Below are positions 52,144-60,191 of a stretch of DNA of 64,000 nt, in pieces. The position numbers were made by a program, and so were the translations under genes. Below the pieces are notes generated by a model, which was not told where the DNA came from, did no database searches, and saw only the letters and a program-made list of their open reading frames with translations. Numbering within the stretch: position 1 is the stretch's first letter; every line of letters begins with the position of its first letter. The stretch is taken from the NCBI RefSeq assembly GCF_900188225.1, contig NZ_FZOC01000004.1, positions 161,537-225,536 of the forward strand. The letters are read 5' to 3'. Source of the DNA: Humidesulfovibrio mexicanus. Lineage in GTDB: Bacteria; Desulfobacterota; Desulfovibrionia; Desulfovibrionales; Desulfovibrionaceae.

Positions 52144-52811
52144 TGAAGAACGCCAGCTACAGCGTGCTGCTCATGCGGGACGACGCCGACGTCAAGACGT
52201 TGCGCGTCAGCCCACGGCGGCTCAAGCTGTTGCTGTGGGTCGGCTCTGTGCTGGCCGTGGTGGTGCTGGTGGGGCTTGTGGTGGGCCTGCGCTCCTTTGT
52301 GGGCTACCGCAGCGTGCTGGCCGAACGCCGCGACCTGGAAGTGCGCCTGGCCGAGGCCCAGGTGGAGTTGGAACGCCTGGGCAACCTGGAGAAGATCCAG
52401 AATACCGCGCCAGCGGCCGGAAAGAACGGCAAGGCGTCCACGGAAAAGGCCGTACAGCCGACATCGCGGGCCTTCGCTCGGGTGGACCTCGGCACCATCG
52501 CCGTGGAGAACTTCAAGGCCCAGCTCTCGGGCGAGACCATCACCACCAGCTTCGACCTGAACAACCGCGCGCAGGGGGCGTCCTCGGGCGGCATTTCGCT
52601 TTTGCTGCTGCGCACCGACGGCGCCCTGACCGAACTTTCCGTGCAGAACGCTTCCGACCTCACCTACCAGATCCAACGCTTCAAGCGCATCTCCGCCACA
52701 GCCAGCGCCCCGCGGGGCCTCACCCGGAAGGATGTCCTGGGGCTGCGCGTGGAGATACGAAACGCAAACGGGGAAGTGATCCTTGGCGAAACGTACCCTC
52801 TGGGCGGCTAG
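52143..52811 (+). CDS. Membrane-anchored coiled-coil periplasmic protein between the shape peptidases
   Basis: A 222-residue protein. The N-terminus, SVLLMRDDADVKTLRVSP, then a helix (LLLWVGSVLAVVVLVGLVVGL) and a leucine-rich coiled coil near residues 60-90, is shared with membrane-anchored M23 peptidases of related bacteria. However, no HxH/LytM motifs follow. The periplasmic C-terminal half is beta-rich. It could be an anchor or regulator of the flanking hydrolases. Start ATG 52143 overlaps the previous stop (TGATG). It overlaps the next gene by 29 bases. Confidence 0.72.
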   Translation: MKNASYSVLLMRDDADVKTLRVSPRRLKLLLWVGSVLAVVVLVGLVVGLRSFVGYRSVLAERRDLEVRLAEAQVELERLGNLEKIQNTAPAAGKNGKASTEKAVQPTSRAFARVDLGTIAVENFKAQLSGETITTSFDLNNRAQGASSGGISLLLLRTDGALTELSVQNASDLTYQIQRFKRISATASAPRGLTRKDVLGLRVEIRNANGEVILGETYPLGG

Positions 52812-54609
52812 CTTCGCGCTGACGCTCCTTTTGCTGCTGCCGCTCGCCTGCCTCGGGGCATCGCGCAGCAGTTTCGTCTTCTTCGAGGGCACCCAGTACC
52901 CTCTGCATGTCGTGTTCATCCAGGGCGAGAAACCCGGTCCCACGGTCATGATCCAGGGCGGCATTCAGGGCGACGAGCCCACCGGCTTTCTGGCCGCGCA
53001 GATTCTGGCGGAAAGCCGTGTCCGCACGGGCAACCTCATCGTGGTGCCCCGGGCCAACGTGCCCTCCATCCATGTGCACCAGCGGGCGGTGAACGTGGAC
53101 ATGAACCGCCGTTTCGACCGCGACTACAACCAGTTCTACGAGGACCGGCTGGCGCGCGCCGTCCGGTTCCTGCTCTCCCAGTCCAGCGCGCTCATCCACC
53201 TGCACGAGGGCTCCGGCTTCTATGACCCGGAATACGTGAACCCCCTGCGGAACCCCTCGCGCTGGGGACAAAGCATCATCATCGACGCCAACGTCCATGA
53301 CAGCCTGGACCTGGCCCGGCTCGTAAATTCCGCCCTGCGGGAAATCAACGCCTCCGTGCGGGAAAAGGACTACGAGTTCAAGCTGTTCAACACGCGCACC
53401 TTCGAGTCCGACAGCCGCTACGCCCAGGAGATGCGCAAGTCGCTCACTTTTTACGCCCTGGCCAACCTGAACATCCCGGCCATGGCCGTGGAAGTGAGCA
53501 AGAACATCGGGGCGCTGGGCTGGAAGGTCAAACATCAAGTCTACGCCACCGGCGTGCTGCTCCGGCATTGCGGGGTGGACATCGTGCCGCCGTCCGTGGA
53601 CGAGCGGGACGTGCAAAGCCAGTTCGAGCGCGACTGCCGCCCCAAGATCAACGGCACCCCGCTGGACGGACGACCGCTGGCCATCCGCTCCGGCGGCACC
53701 ATCACCGTGGACCCGGCCTCCATCGGCCAGAACGCCGACAAGGGCCAGGCCGTGGCGGTGTTCGCCTCCGACCGCCAAGGCGTGAACATCGTGGATTCTC
53801 CGCGCATGGCCCTGGAGCGTTTCAAGGAACTGGAGACGCGCGTGGACGGCCGCAAGGTCAGCTCCACCACGGTGCGCTTCGCTGGGGCCATGCCTCCCCC
53901 GCTGCCGGCCGGGCCGCCGGTGTTCGTCTGCTGGCTTAACGGCAAGCCCGTGCAGGTGCGCCAGGGCGAGACCCTGCACGCCCTGGTGGGAGACCAGCTG
54001 GTCATCGAAGGCGTGCTGGGGAGCAAATGGCGCGAGGTGCTGAACTTCAAGGGCTACACGGCCCGCCCCACCGACAACGACGGCCAGGACATGGGCTGGG
54101 AGATCATCCTCGATCCGGAGAGCTTCATCGACCGCTACCGCCTGCCCGGCCCGCAGGCCGATGTGGCCCGGTACCAGGTGCTGCGCGAAACCAAAGGCGC
54201 GCGGCCGTCCTCCTTCTATGTTGACGTGGCGCCGCGGATTGTGCGCTCGGTGAAGCTTGTGGACGCCAAGGGACAGGTGATCACCCTGCGCTGGTCCAGC
54301 GGAGGCGAGGTGGCCCTTCCCGCAGGCCAATACACCGTGGCCGAAACCGCCAGCAACGGCCCGGCCAACCGGATCCTCTCCCTGGCGGGCGGAAGGCCGC
54401 TCAGGCAGGGGGACACATTCCGCGTGGAGCCTGGCAAGCCGCTGCTCTTTTCCCTGCGGCAGGCCACCACCTTTGCCGCCCTGGGCACCATGACCCTGGT
54501 GCCAAAGGCCCAGGAAGACCGGGCGGCCAGAAACGACACCCAGCTTGTGAGCGATGGGCAAAGCGCGCGCTATTGTGGCGAACTGCCCCCGCCCGGCTCC
54601 GTCTACTAG
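52783..54609 (+). CDS. M14-type D,L-carboxypeptidase, Csd4/Pgp1-like
   Basis: A 608-residue exported protein. TTG 52783 begins a signal peptide (LWAASFALTLLLLLPLACLGAS) and overlaps the previous gene by 29 bases. The M14 zinc site appears as GGIQGDEPTG, where Gln62 replaces the usual His and Glu65 is kept, and LIHLHEGSGFYDP supplies the His ligand (139 or 141). AMAVEVSKNIGALG fits the region of the catalytic Glu. This Gln-for-His feature is known from Helicobacter Csd4 and Campylobacter Pgp1, which cut the muramyl tripeptide to dipeptide and are needed for helical shape. The C-terminal 300 residues are beta-rich and probably extra domains. Confidence 0.87.
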   Translation: MAKRTLWAASFALTLLLLLPLACLGASRSSFVFFEGTQYPLHVVFIQGEKPGPTVMIQGGIQGDEPTGFLAAQILAESRVRTGNLIVVPRANVPSIHVHQRAVNVDMNRRFDRDYNQFYEDRLARAVRFLLSQSSALIHLHEGSGFYDPEYVNPLRNPSRWGQSIIIDANVHDSLDLARLVNSALREINASVREKDYEFKLFNTRTFESDSRYAQEMRKSLTFYALANLNIPAMAVEVSKNIGALGWKVKHQVYATGVLLRHCGVDIVPPSVDERDVQSQFERDCRPKINGTPLDGRPLAIRSGGTITVDPASIGQNADKGQAVAVFASDRQGVNIVDSPRMALERFKELETRVDGRKVSSTTVRFAGAMPPPLPAGPPVFVCWLNGKPVQVRQGETLHALVGDQLVIEGVLGSKWREVLNFKGYTARPTDNDGQDMGWEIILDPESFIDRYRLPGPQADVARYQVLRETKGARPSSFYVDVAPRIVRSVKLVDAKGQVITLRWSSGGEVALPAGQYTVAETASNGPANRILSLAGGRPLRQGDTFRVEPGKPLLFSLRQATTFAALGTMTLVPKAQEDRAARNDTQLVSDGQSARYCGELPPPGSVY

Positions 54610-54634
54610 CCTCCCGCCAGCGCCGGACGCAAAA

Positions 54635-54660
54635 AAGGCCCCTGCCATGGCAGGGGCCTT
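54635..54660. terminator. Bidirectional terminator, csd4-like gene / tRNA-Thr
   Basis: AAGGCCCCTGCC (54635-54646) pairs with the reverse complement at 54649-54660 around ATGG. A run of A on the left gives TTTTTT for the minus-strand tRNA, and TTT lies on the right for the plus strand. Confidence 0.85.
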
Positions 54661-54670
54661 TGCATTTCCG

Positions 54671-54746
<76 letters not shown>

Positions 54747-54850
54747 GAAGCGCGTTTCCGGAGCAAGCCCCTATCCCGACTGGCTTTCAAGGTCAAGCAA
54801 AACCTTCGCGCGCCGCCCTGCGCAACGCCGCAGGTTGGGGCACCCACCGC

Positions 54851-54886
54851 GCCGAATCGCGCGCCGATCAGTGCCGAATCGCGCGC
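54851..54886. repeat. 14-bp direct repeat near the att site
   Basis: GCCGAATCGCGCGC occurs at 54851-54864 and 54873-54886, with a 22-base period. It lies in the non-coding stretch between the tRNA-Thr and the tRNA-Pro remnant. Role unknown. Confidence 0.6.
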
Positions 54887-54946
54887 GGGTTTACGCTAAA
54901 AGCCACTTTCCGGGCGTCTGGGTATACTATTGTGCATACCAAACAA

Positions 54947-54978
54947 AACGGCTTGCAGTTTTTATGCTGCAAGCCGTT
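54947..54978 (-). terminator. Terminator of the original tRNA-Pro gene
   Basis: AACGGCTTGCAG (54947-54958) pairs with CTGCAAGCCGTT (54967-54978). On the minus strand it lies 8 bases after the tRNA-Pro 3' end and is followed by TTGTTTGG, so it is probably the old tRNA terminator kept next to the attachment site. Confidence 0.75.
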
Positions 54979-54986
54979 GTATTTAC

Positions 54987-55032
54987 TGGTCGGGGCGACT
55001 GGATTTGAACCAGCGACATCCTGCTCCCAAAG
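54987..55032 (-). other. Attachment site: 3' part of a tRNA-Pro (TGG) gene
   Basis: Read on the minus strand, 46 bases match the 3' part of tRNA-Pro from the anticodon loop (CTTTGGGAG) through the T arm (GGTTCAAATCC) to GCCCCGACCA. The 5' half is absent: the sequence just before no longer pairs with the anticodon or acceptor stems. The adjacent integrase starts within 110 bases, so this is one end (att) of an integrated element extending rightward; an intact tRNA-Pro would be at its other end, outside the window. Confidence 0.8.
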
Positions 55033-55141
55033 AAGGTGTGCAGGCTGTGAACCATTGGTATCACTTGCTTTGTCTGTTTCAGTAGGCGCATTTTGTGGCA
55101 TTTTCGGCCATCTGGAGACACCTTTGCGCCTACTGATGCGC

Positions 55142-56218
55142 CTACTTGATTTTGACGAGCTTCCCGGCCTTGGGCGCGGCGACTTGGGGCATGAGCGCGA
55201 CGGCCCGCGCCTTCTCTCCGGCCATGAGGTGATAGTAGCGTTCCTGCGTGGTAGCGATGCTGCTGTGGCCCAGGAGGGCGGACACGGCGGCGAGATCGGC
55301 CCCGCCCTGGAGCAGCACCGATGCGAACAAGTGGCGCACGTCGTAGGGAGTGACGGGGTAGGTGATGCCAGCGCGCTTGATGGCAGTCTTGAGGCTGCGG
55401 TAGACCTGTTTCACCGGCCTGCCCTTGTACTCAATCAGGTAGGCGCTCTTGGCCTCCTGGCGCATGATGAGCAGCCGGGCGCGAAAGTCCGGGGTGATCG
55501 GCACGATGCGGCTGGCCCCCTCGGTCTTGGTGCCACGCACATGGACGAGCAGGCCTTCAAAGTCAACGTCAGCCCAGCGGATGCTGAACAACTCGGAGGG
55601 ACCAGGGCGGGTGCCCAGGTTGGCCTCCACCTCCAGAGCCCAGGAAAGGTGGGGATCGGCTGCGGCGATGATGCGGCGCAGACCGTCCAAGGTCAGGTGC
55701 ATTTCCTTCTTGCGCTCGGGCGTCTGCTTCCAATCGTCCAAGGGGCTTGCCCCGGTGATCTTCTTTTTGACACCGAATTTGAACACGGAGCGCAGATAGC
55801 CCATGTAGCGGTTGACCGTGGGGGTACTCTTGTCTGCCCACGGGCCGCCCGGCTCCACCATCTTGAGGATGTCTTGATACTCCAGTTGATCGACGGGGCG
55901 TTTGCAAAGCACCGGCAGGATGGCATCGTTGAGCAGGGCCGCGAATTCCGTGCGAAACTGTTCGCCTACACCGCGCATTTTGGCATCGTGGAGATAGAGC
56001 TGGGCGAGTTGGTCAAGGAACACGCCGGAGGCGTTGCGGGGGACCTGCCCCTTGGCGCGCATCAGGGCGATCTCGGCAAGCCGGATACCCGCCTGGCGCT
56101 GGGCGGCTGGGCCAAGGCCAAAGTATTCCTTGATTCGCTTCCGGCTTCCCGGCAGCGAATAGGCGATGTAGTAGCCGCCCGTCTTGTGGAATAGAACCTT
56201 GCCCATGCCTTGCGCCAT
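55142..56218 (-). CDS. int: Tyrosine recombinase (phage-type integrase)
   Basis: A 358-residue integrase. The N-terminal part binds DNA; the catalytic part holds Arg in ANLGTRPGPSEL, the box YDVRHLFASVLL and LGHSSIATTQERYYHL with the Tyr nucleophile. The usual first His of HxxR is Tyr here (YDVR), a known variation. It recombines the element into and out of the tRNA-Pro site at 54987-55032. ATG 56218 or 56206 are both possible. The excisionase gene ends 3 bases upstream. Confidence 0.92.
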   Translation of the reverse strand: MAQGMGKVLFHKTGGYYIAYSLPGSRKRIKEYFGLGPAAQRQAGIRLAEIALMRAKGQVPRNASGVFLDQLAQLYLHDAKMRGVGEQFRTEFAALLNDAILPVLCKRPVDQLEYQDILKMVEPGGPWADKSTPTVNRYMGYLRSVFKFGVKKKITGASPLDDWKQTPERKKEMHLTLDGLRRIIAAADPHLSWALEVEANLGTRPGPSELFSIRWADVDFEGLLVHVRGTKTEGASRIVPITPDFRARLLIMRQEAKSAYLIEYKGRPVKQVYRSLKTAIKRAGITYPVTPYDVRHLFASVLLQGGADLAAVSALLGHSSIATTQERYYHLMAGEKARAVALMPQVAAPKAGKLVKIK

Positions 56219-56221
56219 AGC

Positions 56222-56461
56222 CTACGCGACAACCCGCGTAAAGCCCCCCCCTTTGTGGCGTGGCATATGGATCTTCGCGGCCAAGAACACCTCGGGGTCA
56301 TCCATAAAGGCGTCGAGGTCGGCCCGGCCAAACTGGTTGCGGCATGGCCCCTTGCGCGGGATTTGGTATTGCTTGGCCCAGCGAAGGAGCGTGCGCGTGG
56401 ACTTCCCCACGTGCGCCGCCGCCTCCTCAACGGTCAAGTATGCTGCCGGAATCTCGCGCAT
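56222..56461 (-). CDS. Excisionase/AlpA-like helix-turn-helix protein
   Basis: A 79-residue protein with YLTVEEAAAHVGKSTRTLLRWAKQ, a MerR/excisionase helix-turn-helix of the HTH_17 type, then basic residues. By position directly before int it is probably a directionality factor. It could also be a transcriptional regulator of the early operon. Confidence 0.78.
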   Translation of the reverse strand: MREIPAAYLTVEEAAAHVGKSTRTLLRWAKQYQIPRKGPCRNQFGRADLDAFMDDPEVFLAAKIHMPRHKGGGFTRVVA

Positions 56462-56468
56462 TGCTCAT

Positions 56469-56672
56469 CTACCCTCTCGCGTCCATGGCCAGCGGAGCGG
56501 CCTCGGTGAAATGCTCGCACCCGCCCTGTTCAGGATTGTACGGGTCGAAGTTGCTGCCCGCGCGCACCGCCCCGGCCAAGTCCGCCCACGTGTGATGACA
56601 GGAGTGGACGGCGCAATCCAAGCGTCTGGGGCAGTCTTGTGACGCGCATACTGTGATGTCGGCGCTGGGCAT
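56469..56672 (-). CDS. Small Cys-cluster protein of the element
   Basis: A 67-residue protein. It has VCASQDCPRRLDCAVHSC (C-X4-C-X5-C-X4-C) and a later GGCEHF, with NFDPYNPEQGG between. Four closely spaced Cys suggest a Zn or Fe-S site. It is 2 bases downstream of the DnaJ-type zinc-finger gene and 7 bases upstream of the excisionase gene. No function is recognised. Confidence 0.7.
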   Translation of the reverse strand: MPSADITVCASQDCPRRLDCAVHSCHHTWADLAGAVRAGSNFDPYNPEQGGCEHFTEAAPLAMDARG

Positions 56673-56674
56673 AG

Positions 56675-57109
56675 CTAGGCCCTCTCGTCCAACGCTGGGT
56701 TGTGCCGGACGCGAGCCAGGGCGGCCTGATAGTCCTGGTGCTGGGGCATGGTCTTGGGCGGGAACATAAGCTGCGCGATGCGCTTGAAGTTGGGGCGGCG
56801 GTAGTCATTGAGCCAGTAAAACCAGCGCGCTGTTATGTCGACCTTCCCCGTTCCGCCACACTCGTCGCACGGCTCCTGCTCACCACCCTGCGCTCCAAAA
56901 CCTTTACAGGTTGGGCACTCCGCCTCGTGCACGACCTCAACGCGTGTTCGCACCTCGTCTAGACCGGGCCACGCGGCGCGGAACTCGTCGATGAGGGGGG
57001 CCAGGCGGTCCTGCCACTCCGGGGGCATCGCCCCCATGAGGCTGCGCGGCATTGTAAGCCAAGAGTCGCGGGTGAGCCCGAAGGCCAGAGCCAGCTTTTC
57101 AGTTTCCAT
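56675..57109 (-). CDS. Protein with DnaJ-type zinc-finger motif
   Basis: A 144-residue protein. Residues about 65-90 show ECPTCKGFG...PCDECGGTGKV, two CXXCXGXG repeats like the DnaJ/RNA-binding zinc finger, with no J domain. The rest is helical with many aromatic residues (ARWFYWLNDYRRPNF). GGAGG lies at the upstream gene end. Found in the early operon of the element; role unknown. Confidence 0.72.
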   Translation of the reverse strand: METEKLALAFGLTRDSWLTMPRSLMGAMPPEWQDRLAPLIDEFRAAWPGLDEVRTRVEVVHEAECPTCKGFGAQGGEQEPCDECGGTGKVDITARWFYWLNDYRRPNFKRIAQLMFPPKTMPQHQDYQAALARVRHNPALDERA

Positions 57110-57110
57110 G

Positions 57111-57755
57111 CTACTTCACCTCCGTGGCGGCGAGGGCGGGGGTCGGGAGGGGCCCGGTGTGCAGGATGGCCTCGCGCAGGGCCTTGCACTCCGCGTAGGT
57201 TTCCTTGCTCCGGGCGCGGCCCGATTCCACCTTGCCGATGAACTTCTCGGCCAGTGCAAGGGCCTGTGTGACAATCTGGAGCAGGTCTGCGACGTGCTTG
57301 GGAAGGGCATCAAGGCGGCCCTGGAAGCCCGAGGCATCGAGGGTTCGCATAAGGATAGGCCACATACCCTTACGGGAGTTGAGCTTGTCGTTCTCCGCTT
57401 TGAGCCCGGCCACGATGCCCGCGAGTTCGCTCATCATGGGCTTGCCGCCAACGCCCAGCGCTTTGCGGATGTCCGCCAGGGCGTTGAGGGCCGGGGTAAT
57501 GGTGTCGGCGGCGGGCGCGGCCTTCGCGAGCTTGAGCAGGTTCACGCGTGGCCAGTAGAGCCGAGGAGCGCATCCGGGCACATTCTGCGTGTCCACCACG
57601 TAGCTCTCGTGGCCGCGCGGGAGAGCGCCCTGCGCGAGATTTTTCGGCGGACGCCCCTGGGCAGGGATGATCTCGACGATGCGTCCGGTCTTAGTTTTGA
57701 AGCGCCCGCCAGCCTGGGAAGTCCAGGTGACGGTATCACCGATTTTGAAGTTCAT
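57111..57755 (-). CDS. Element protein with SH3-like N-terminus, unknown function
   Basis: A 214-residue protein. The N-terminus GDTVTWTSQAGGRFKTKTGRIVEI looks like a small beta-barrel (SH3-like) domain found in phage accessory proteins; the C-terminal half is helical. No catalytic motif was found. Its start overlaps the previous gene's stop by 4 bases, and its stop lies 1 base before the following gene. Confidence 0.65.
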   Translation of the reverse strand: MNFKIGDTVTWTSQAGGRFKTKTGRIVEIIPAQGRPPKNLAQGALPRGHESYVVDTQNVPGCAPRLYWPRVNLLKLAKAAPAADTITPALNALADIRKALGVGGKPMMSELAGIVAGLKAENDKLNSRKGMWPILMRTLDASGFQGRLDALPKHVADLLQIVTQALALAEKFIGKVESGRARSKETYAECKALREAILHTGPLPTPALAATEVK

Positions 57756-58282
57756 GCTCTCACCTCCCGGCCAGCTAGGGCCTCGGCCATGCGGCCGCCT
57801 ACATGGTCGCCCTTGTCGAGCGGGGCGCCCTCAAGTTCCGAGTCCAAAGCCTCAGCGAGATCAGCCAGCAGCCCATGCAGCAGATTCCACTCCATGCGCT
57901 TGGCCTGCGCGCGCGGACCGCGGATGTGTCCTTCGGCCCAGAGTCGGTCCAGCTCTTCCTGCTGCGCGGCGACCAGAGACAGCGCCGCCGCTACAACCTC
58001 ACGGGCGTCGATGTTTTCCGGCCAGAGTTCCCAAAGAGCGTCGTTCATGCGGAGGATGGCGCGCTTGACCCTCCGGTCTTCTTTCGCGTCGCCCGGGGCA
58101 GGCTCCATGCCTTTTGCCCGCAGCACGCAGCGCCCGATGCGACTCCGTAAAATTTCCGTTCGTGCCCGCTCTTCAGTGGTCAGCCCGCTGTCTTTAACCG
58201 GCGATTCCGCAGCCTCCAGCATCCCCAGGATGAAATGCAGCGGCCCCAGCCTACGGATGACGTGCGCGGTGATGCTCCCCAT
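57752..58282 (-). CDS. Helical element protein, unknown function
   Basis: A 176-residue, charged and helical protein starting at ATG 58282, with AGGAGG upstream; a longer frame goes to 58330. It has no Cys motif of the kind seen in its neighbours except one Cys in RIGRCVLRAKG. It overlaps the next gene by 4 bases. No family recognised. Confidence 0.6.
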   Translation of the reverse strand: MGSITAHVIRRLGPLHFILGMLEAAESPVKDSGLTTEERARTEILRSRIGRCVLRAKGMEPAPGDAKEDRRVKRAILRMNDALWELWPENIDAREVVAAALSLVAAQQEELDRLWAEGHIRGPRAQAKRMEWNLLHGLLADLAEALDSELEGAPLDKGDHVGGRMAEALAGREVRA

Positions 58283-58372
58283 GCCCCCTCCTGTTCTCTC
58301 CTCGGATTGTCGGGCGAAGGCTGGCGGCAAGAGATTGGGGCGAAGAAGCCCTCCTCCTGCCGCCAGCTTGTG

Positions 58373-59716
58373 CTACGCCGCGCCCTGGACGTGCTCCGCG
58401 GCATCGTCGCCCACGCGCGGGATGCTCTCGCCGCTCACGCCAGCTCCGGCCATCTCGCTGCATTCAGCGTAGAAGGCACACAGGCTCGCGCCTTCGCCGC
58501 ATTCCAGACCGATGGGTCCGCCGTAGCAGTCGGGCGCCACACGCTCGCCTCCCAGGGCCTCCAGCCGAGCCTTCGCCGCGGCTTCGTCCATGGCCAGCTC
58601 AAAGGCGGTCGGGGTGTCGTCGTCGTCCACCACAGGCTCATCGCCGGGGGTGTGCTCCTCAACCTTCTCGCCGTCCGGGTGCGGATTGGTCCCGAAAGTG
58701 CCGCCGATGTTGGCCGCCGCCAGGTCGCCCGGTGTGGCCTCACCGATGGGAAGCGGCACCTGGGCTTCGTCGTGGCGCAGACGCCGACGGTGGGTCTCCT
58801 CCATGGTGTCCAGGCGGATGGTCGTGACCCAGCCTGTCTTGTAGTCCTTGACGATCTGGCACTCGACATCGCGCATTTCGTGCCCTTCGCGGTAGAGCGC
58901 GCCGTCCTTGTGCAGCTCGGCATCGACCTCGCCGATCTTCTGCGCGTAGGACTTGGTGCTCTGCGCCTTCTGCTGTTCCAGGTCGGCTTTGCGGCGCAGA
59001 TTTTCCGCCGTGCGGTCGGCCAGGGCCTTCATCTCTTCCGTGGTGAGCTTCACCCGGTGCTGCTCGATGACCTTCTCAATGCGCTTGCCTTCCGCCTTGG
59101 ACTTTTCTTCCTGGAGGCGCTTGCGCTCACGGCACGCCTCGCCGTCCAAGCAGAACACCTGCTCGGTGGGCGTCACGAGGTAGGCCGTGGTCTGCTCGCC
59201 GCAGTGCTCGCAAACGCGGGGCTCGGGTGCGTCCGCTTCTCCGCTGGCGTCGACGCGCGCGGTCCAGAACTCCAGGGTGTCATCCAGACAGTAGCCCTCG
59301 GCGCGAGTGCAGGGGTCTTCATCCTGGGGGCCGGAGAACGCGCATGTGGTGCGCGAGCGCTCGACCTCGCGGGTTTCAGCCTGGCTCTGGTCCACAACTT
59401 CCACGAAGCCCTGCTTTGCGGCCTCTTCCAAGACGGCGCGCTTGCCGCGGCGCGCTTCCAGCCACGCGCGGTAGCTCACCACGAACTGCGGCCAGTCGGC
59501 GATGGCGTTAGCCATGATCTCGCCGGGGTCTTTGCCCAGCGCCGTGCGCGCGTCTTCCAGCATGGCCTCGATGCCGTCTTCGCCCAGCGTTTCGTTGGGG
59601 AAGTCGCGCACCAGGCGGTCGTAAAACTGCGGCCCGACCGCATAGCCCGCGATGGACGCGGGGACATCCTGAAGCTGAAGCGTGGGCTCGGTTCCGGTTG
59701 CCTTCTTCTTCGCCAT
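58373..59716 (-). CDS. Large Cys-cluster protein of the element, unknown function
   Basis: A 447-residue protein. It has three Cys groups: TCAFSGPQDEDPCTRAEGYC near 120-145, CEHCGEQTT near 170, and a C-terminal CYGGPIGLECGEGASLC...C (C-X8-C-X6-C-X5-C). Between them is a charged helical part with EEMKALADRTAENLRRK. It may bind DNA or metals. No enzymatic motif was seen. AGGAGG precedes ATG 59716. Confidence 0.68.
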   Translation of the reverse strand: MAKKKATGTEPTLQLQDVPASIAGYAVGPQFYDRLVRDFPNETLGEDGIEAMLEDARTALGKDPGEIMANAIADWPQFVVSYRAWLEARRGKRAVLEEAAKQGFVEVVDQSQAETREVERSRTTCAFSGPQDEDPCTRAEGYCLDDTLEFWTARVDASGEADAPEPRVCEHCGEQTTAYLVTPTEQVFCLDGEACRERKRLQEEKSKAEGKRIEKVIEQHRVKLTTEEMKALADRTAENLRRKADLEQQKAQSTKSYAQKIGEVDAELHKDGALYREGHEMRDVECQIVKDYKTGWVTTIRLDTMEETHRRRLRHDEAQVPLPIGEATPGDLAAANIGGTFGTNPHPDGEKVEEHTPGDEPVVDDDDTPTAFELAMDEAAAKARLEALGGERVAPDCYGGPIGLECGEGASLCAFYAECSEMAGAGVSGESIPRVGDDAAEHVQGAA

Positions 59717-59797
59717 GGTTCCTCCTGTCGTCGTTTGTGTTGATGGTCCCTCGCTCGTTGCCGCTCTGGGTCTCCCCGGAGCGGTGTGAGGGGAGGA

Positions 59798-60055
59798 CTA
59801 GGCTTCGGCCCGGTCTCCAGTGATCCCCCCGATGGGTCGGCAGTCGTTGAAGTCCAGGTCCGGGCAGAGCTTGCGGGTGTTGCTGCCGTAGATGCCGCGC
59901 CGCCTGTTTTCGAGGTGCGGGCACGGCCCGGCGTAGCCTTCTTTGCCCTCGTACAGCGGGTCTTTCAGGCAGGTTTCGCAGCCGGTCACGTAGTCCAGGG
60001 CGTGCAAAAGGAAGTCGATGCGTTCAGCGTCGTCTTTCAGGTCTTCGAGTTTCAT
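59798..60055 (-). CDS. Small Cys-rich element protein
   Basis: An 85-residue protein, KLEDLKDDAERIDFLLHALDYV then GCETCLKDP, GPCPHL, KLCPDL and DCRPIGG. The six Cys resemble a metal-binding cluster. It starts 12 bases left of a strong terminator, so it may have its own promoter or be reached by read-through. Unknown function. Confidence 0.68.
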   Translation of the reverse strand: MKLEDLKDDAERIDFLLHALDYVTGCETCLKDPLYEGKEGYAGPCPHLENRRRGIYGSNTRKLCPDLDFNDCRPIGGITGDRAEA

Positions 60056-60066
60056 TATTGCCTTCC

Positions 60067-60109
60067 ATTTTTTTGTGGGACGGCGGGTGGGGAAAAGACC
60101 CGCCGTCCC
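60067..60109 (-). terminator. Terminator downstream of the recombination genes
   Basis: GGGACGGCGGGT (60077-60088) pairs with ACCCGCCGTCCC (60098-60109) with a 9-base loop. On the minus strand it is followed by a run of A/T (ACAAAAAAATGG), so the T-run is imperfect and the site may be a partial terminator or attenuator inside the operon. Confidence 0.6.
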
Positions 60110-60191
60110 GGTGCAAGGAGGAACATGCTCCTGTTGCGCGAATCCTCGCCGGGGATGGAGCGGCGGGGTCTACACCTGGAGCTGGTAGCTG

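Noticed and set aside
54868-55101. A 77-codon minus-strand frame across the tRNA-Pro fragment
   Set aside because: The WEQDVAGSNPVAPT-like peptide is the usual artefact of reading a tRNA T arm as protein.
59760-59783. A CCGCTC/GAGCGG hairpin as terminator
   Set aside because: The stem is real but no T-run follows on either strand, and it sits just upstream of the large Cys-cluster gene, so no function is assigned.
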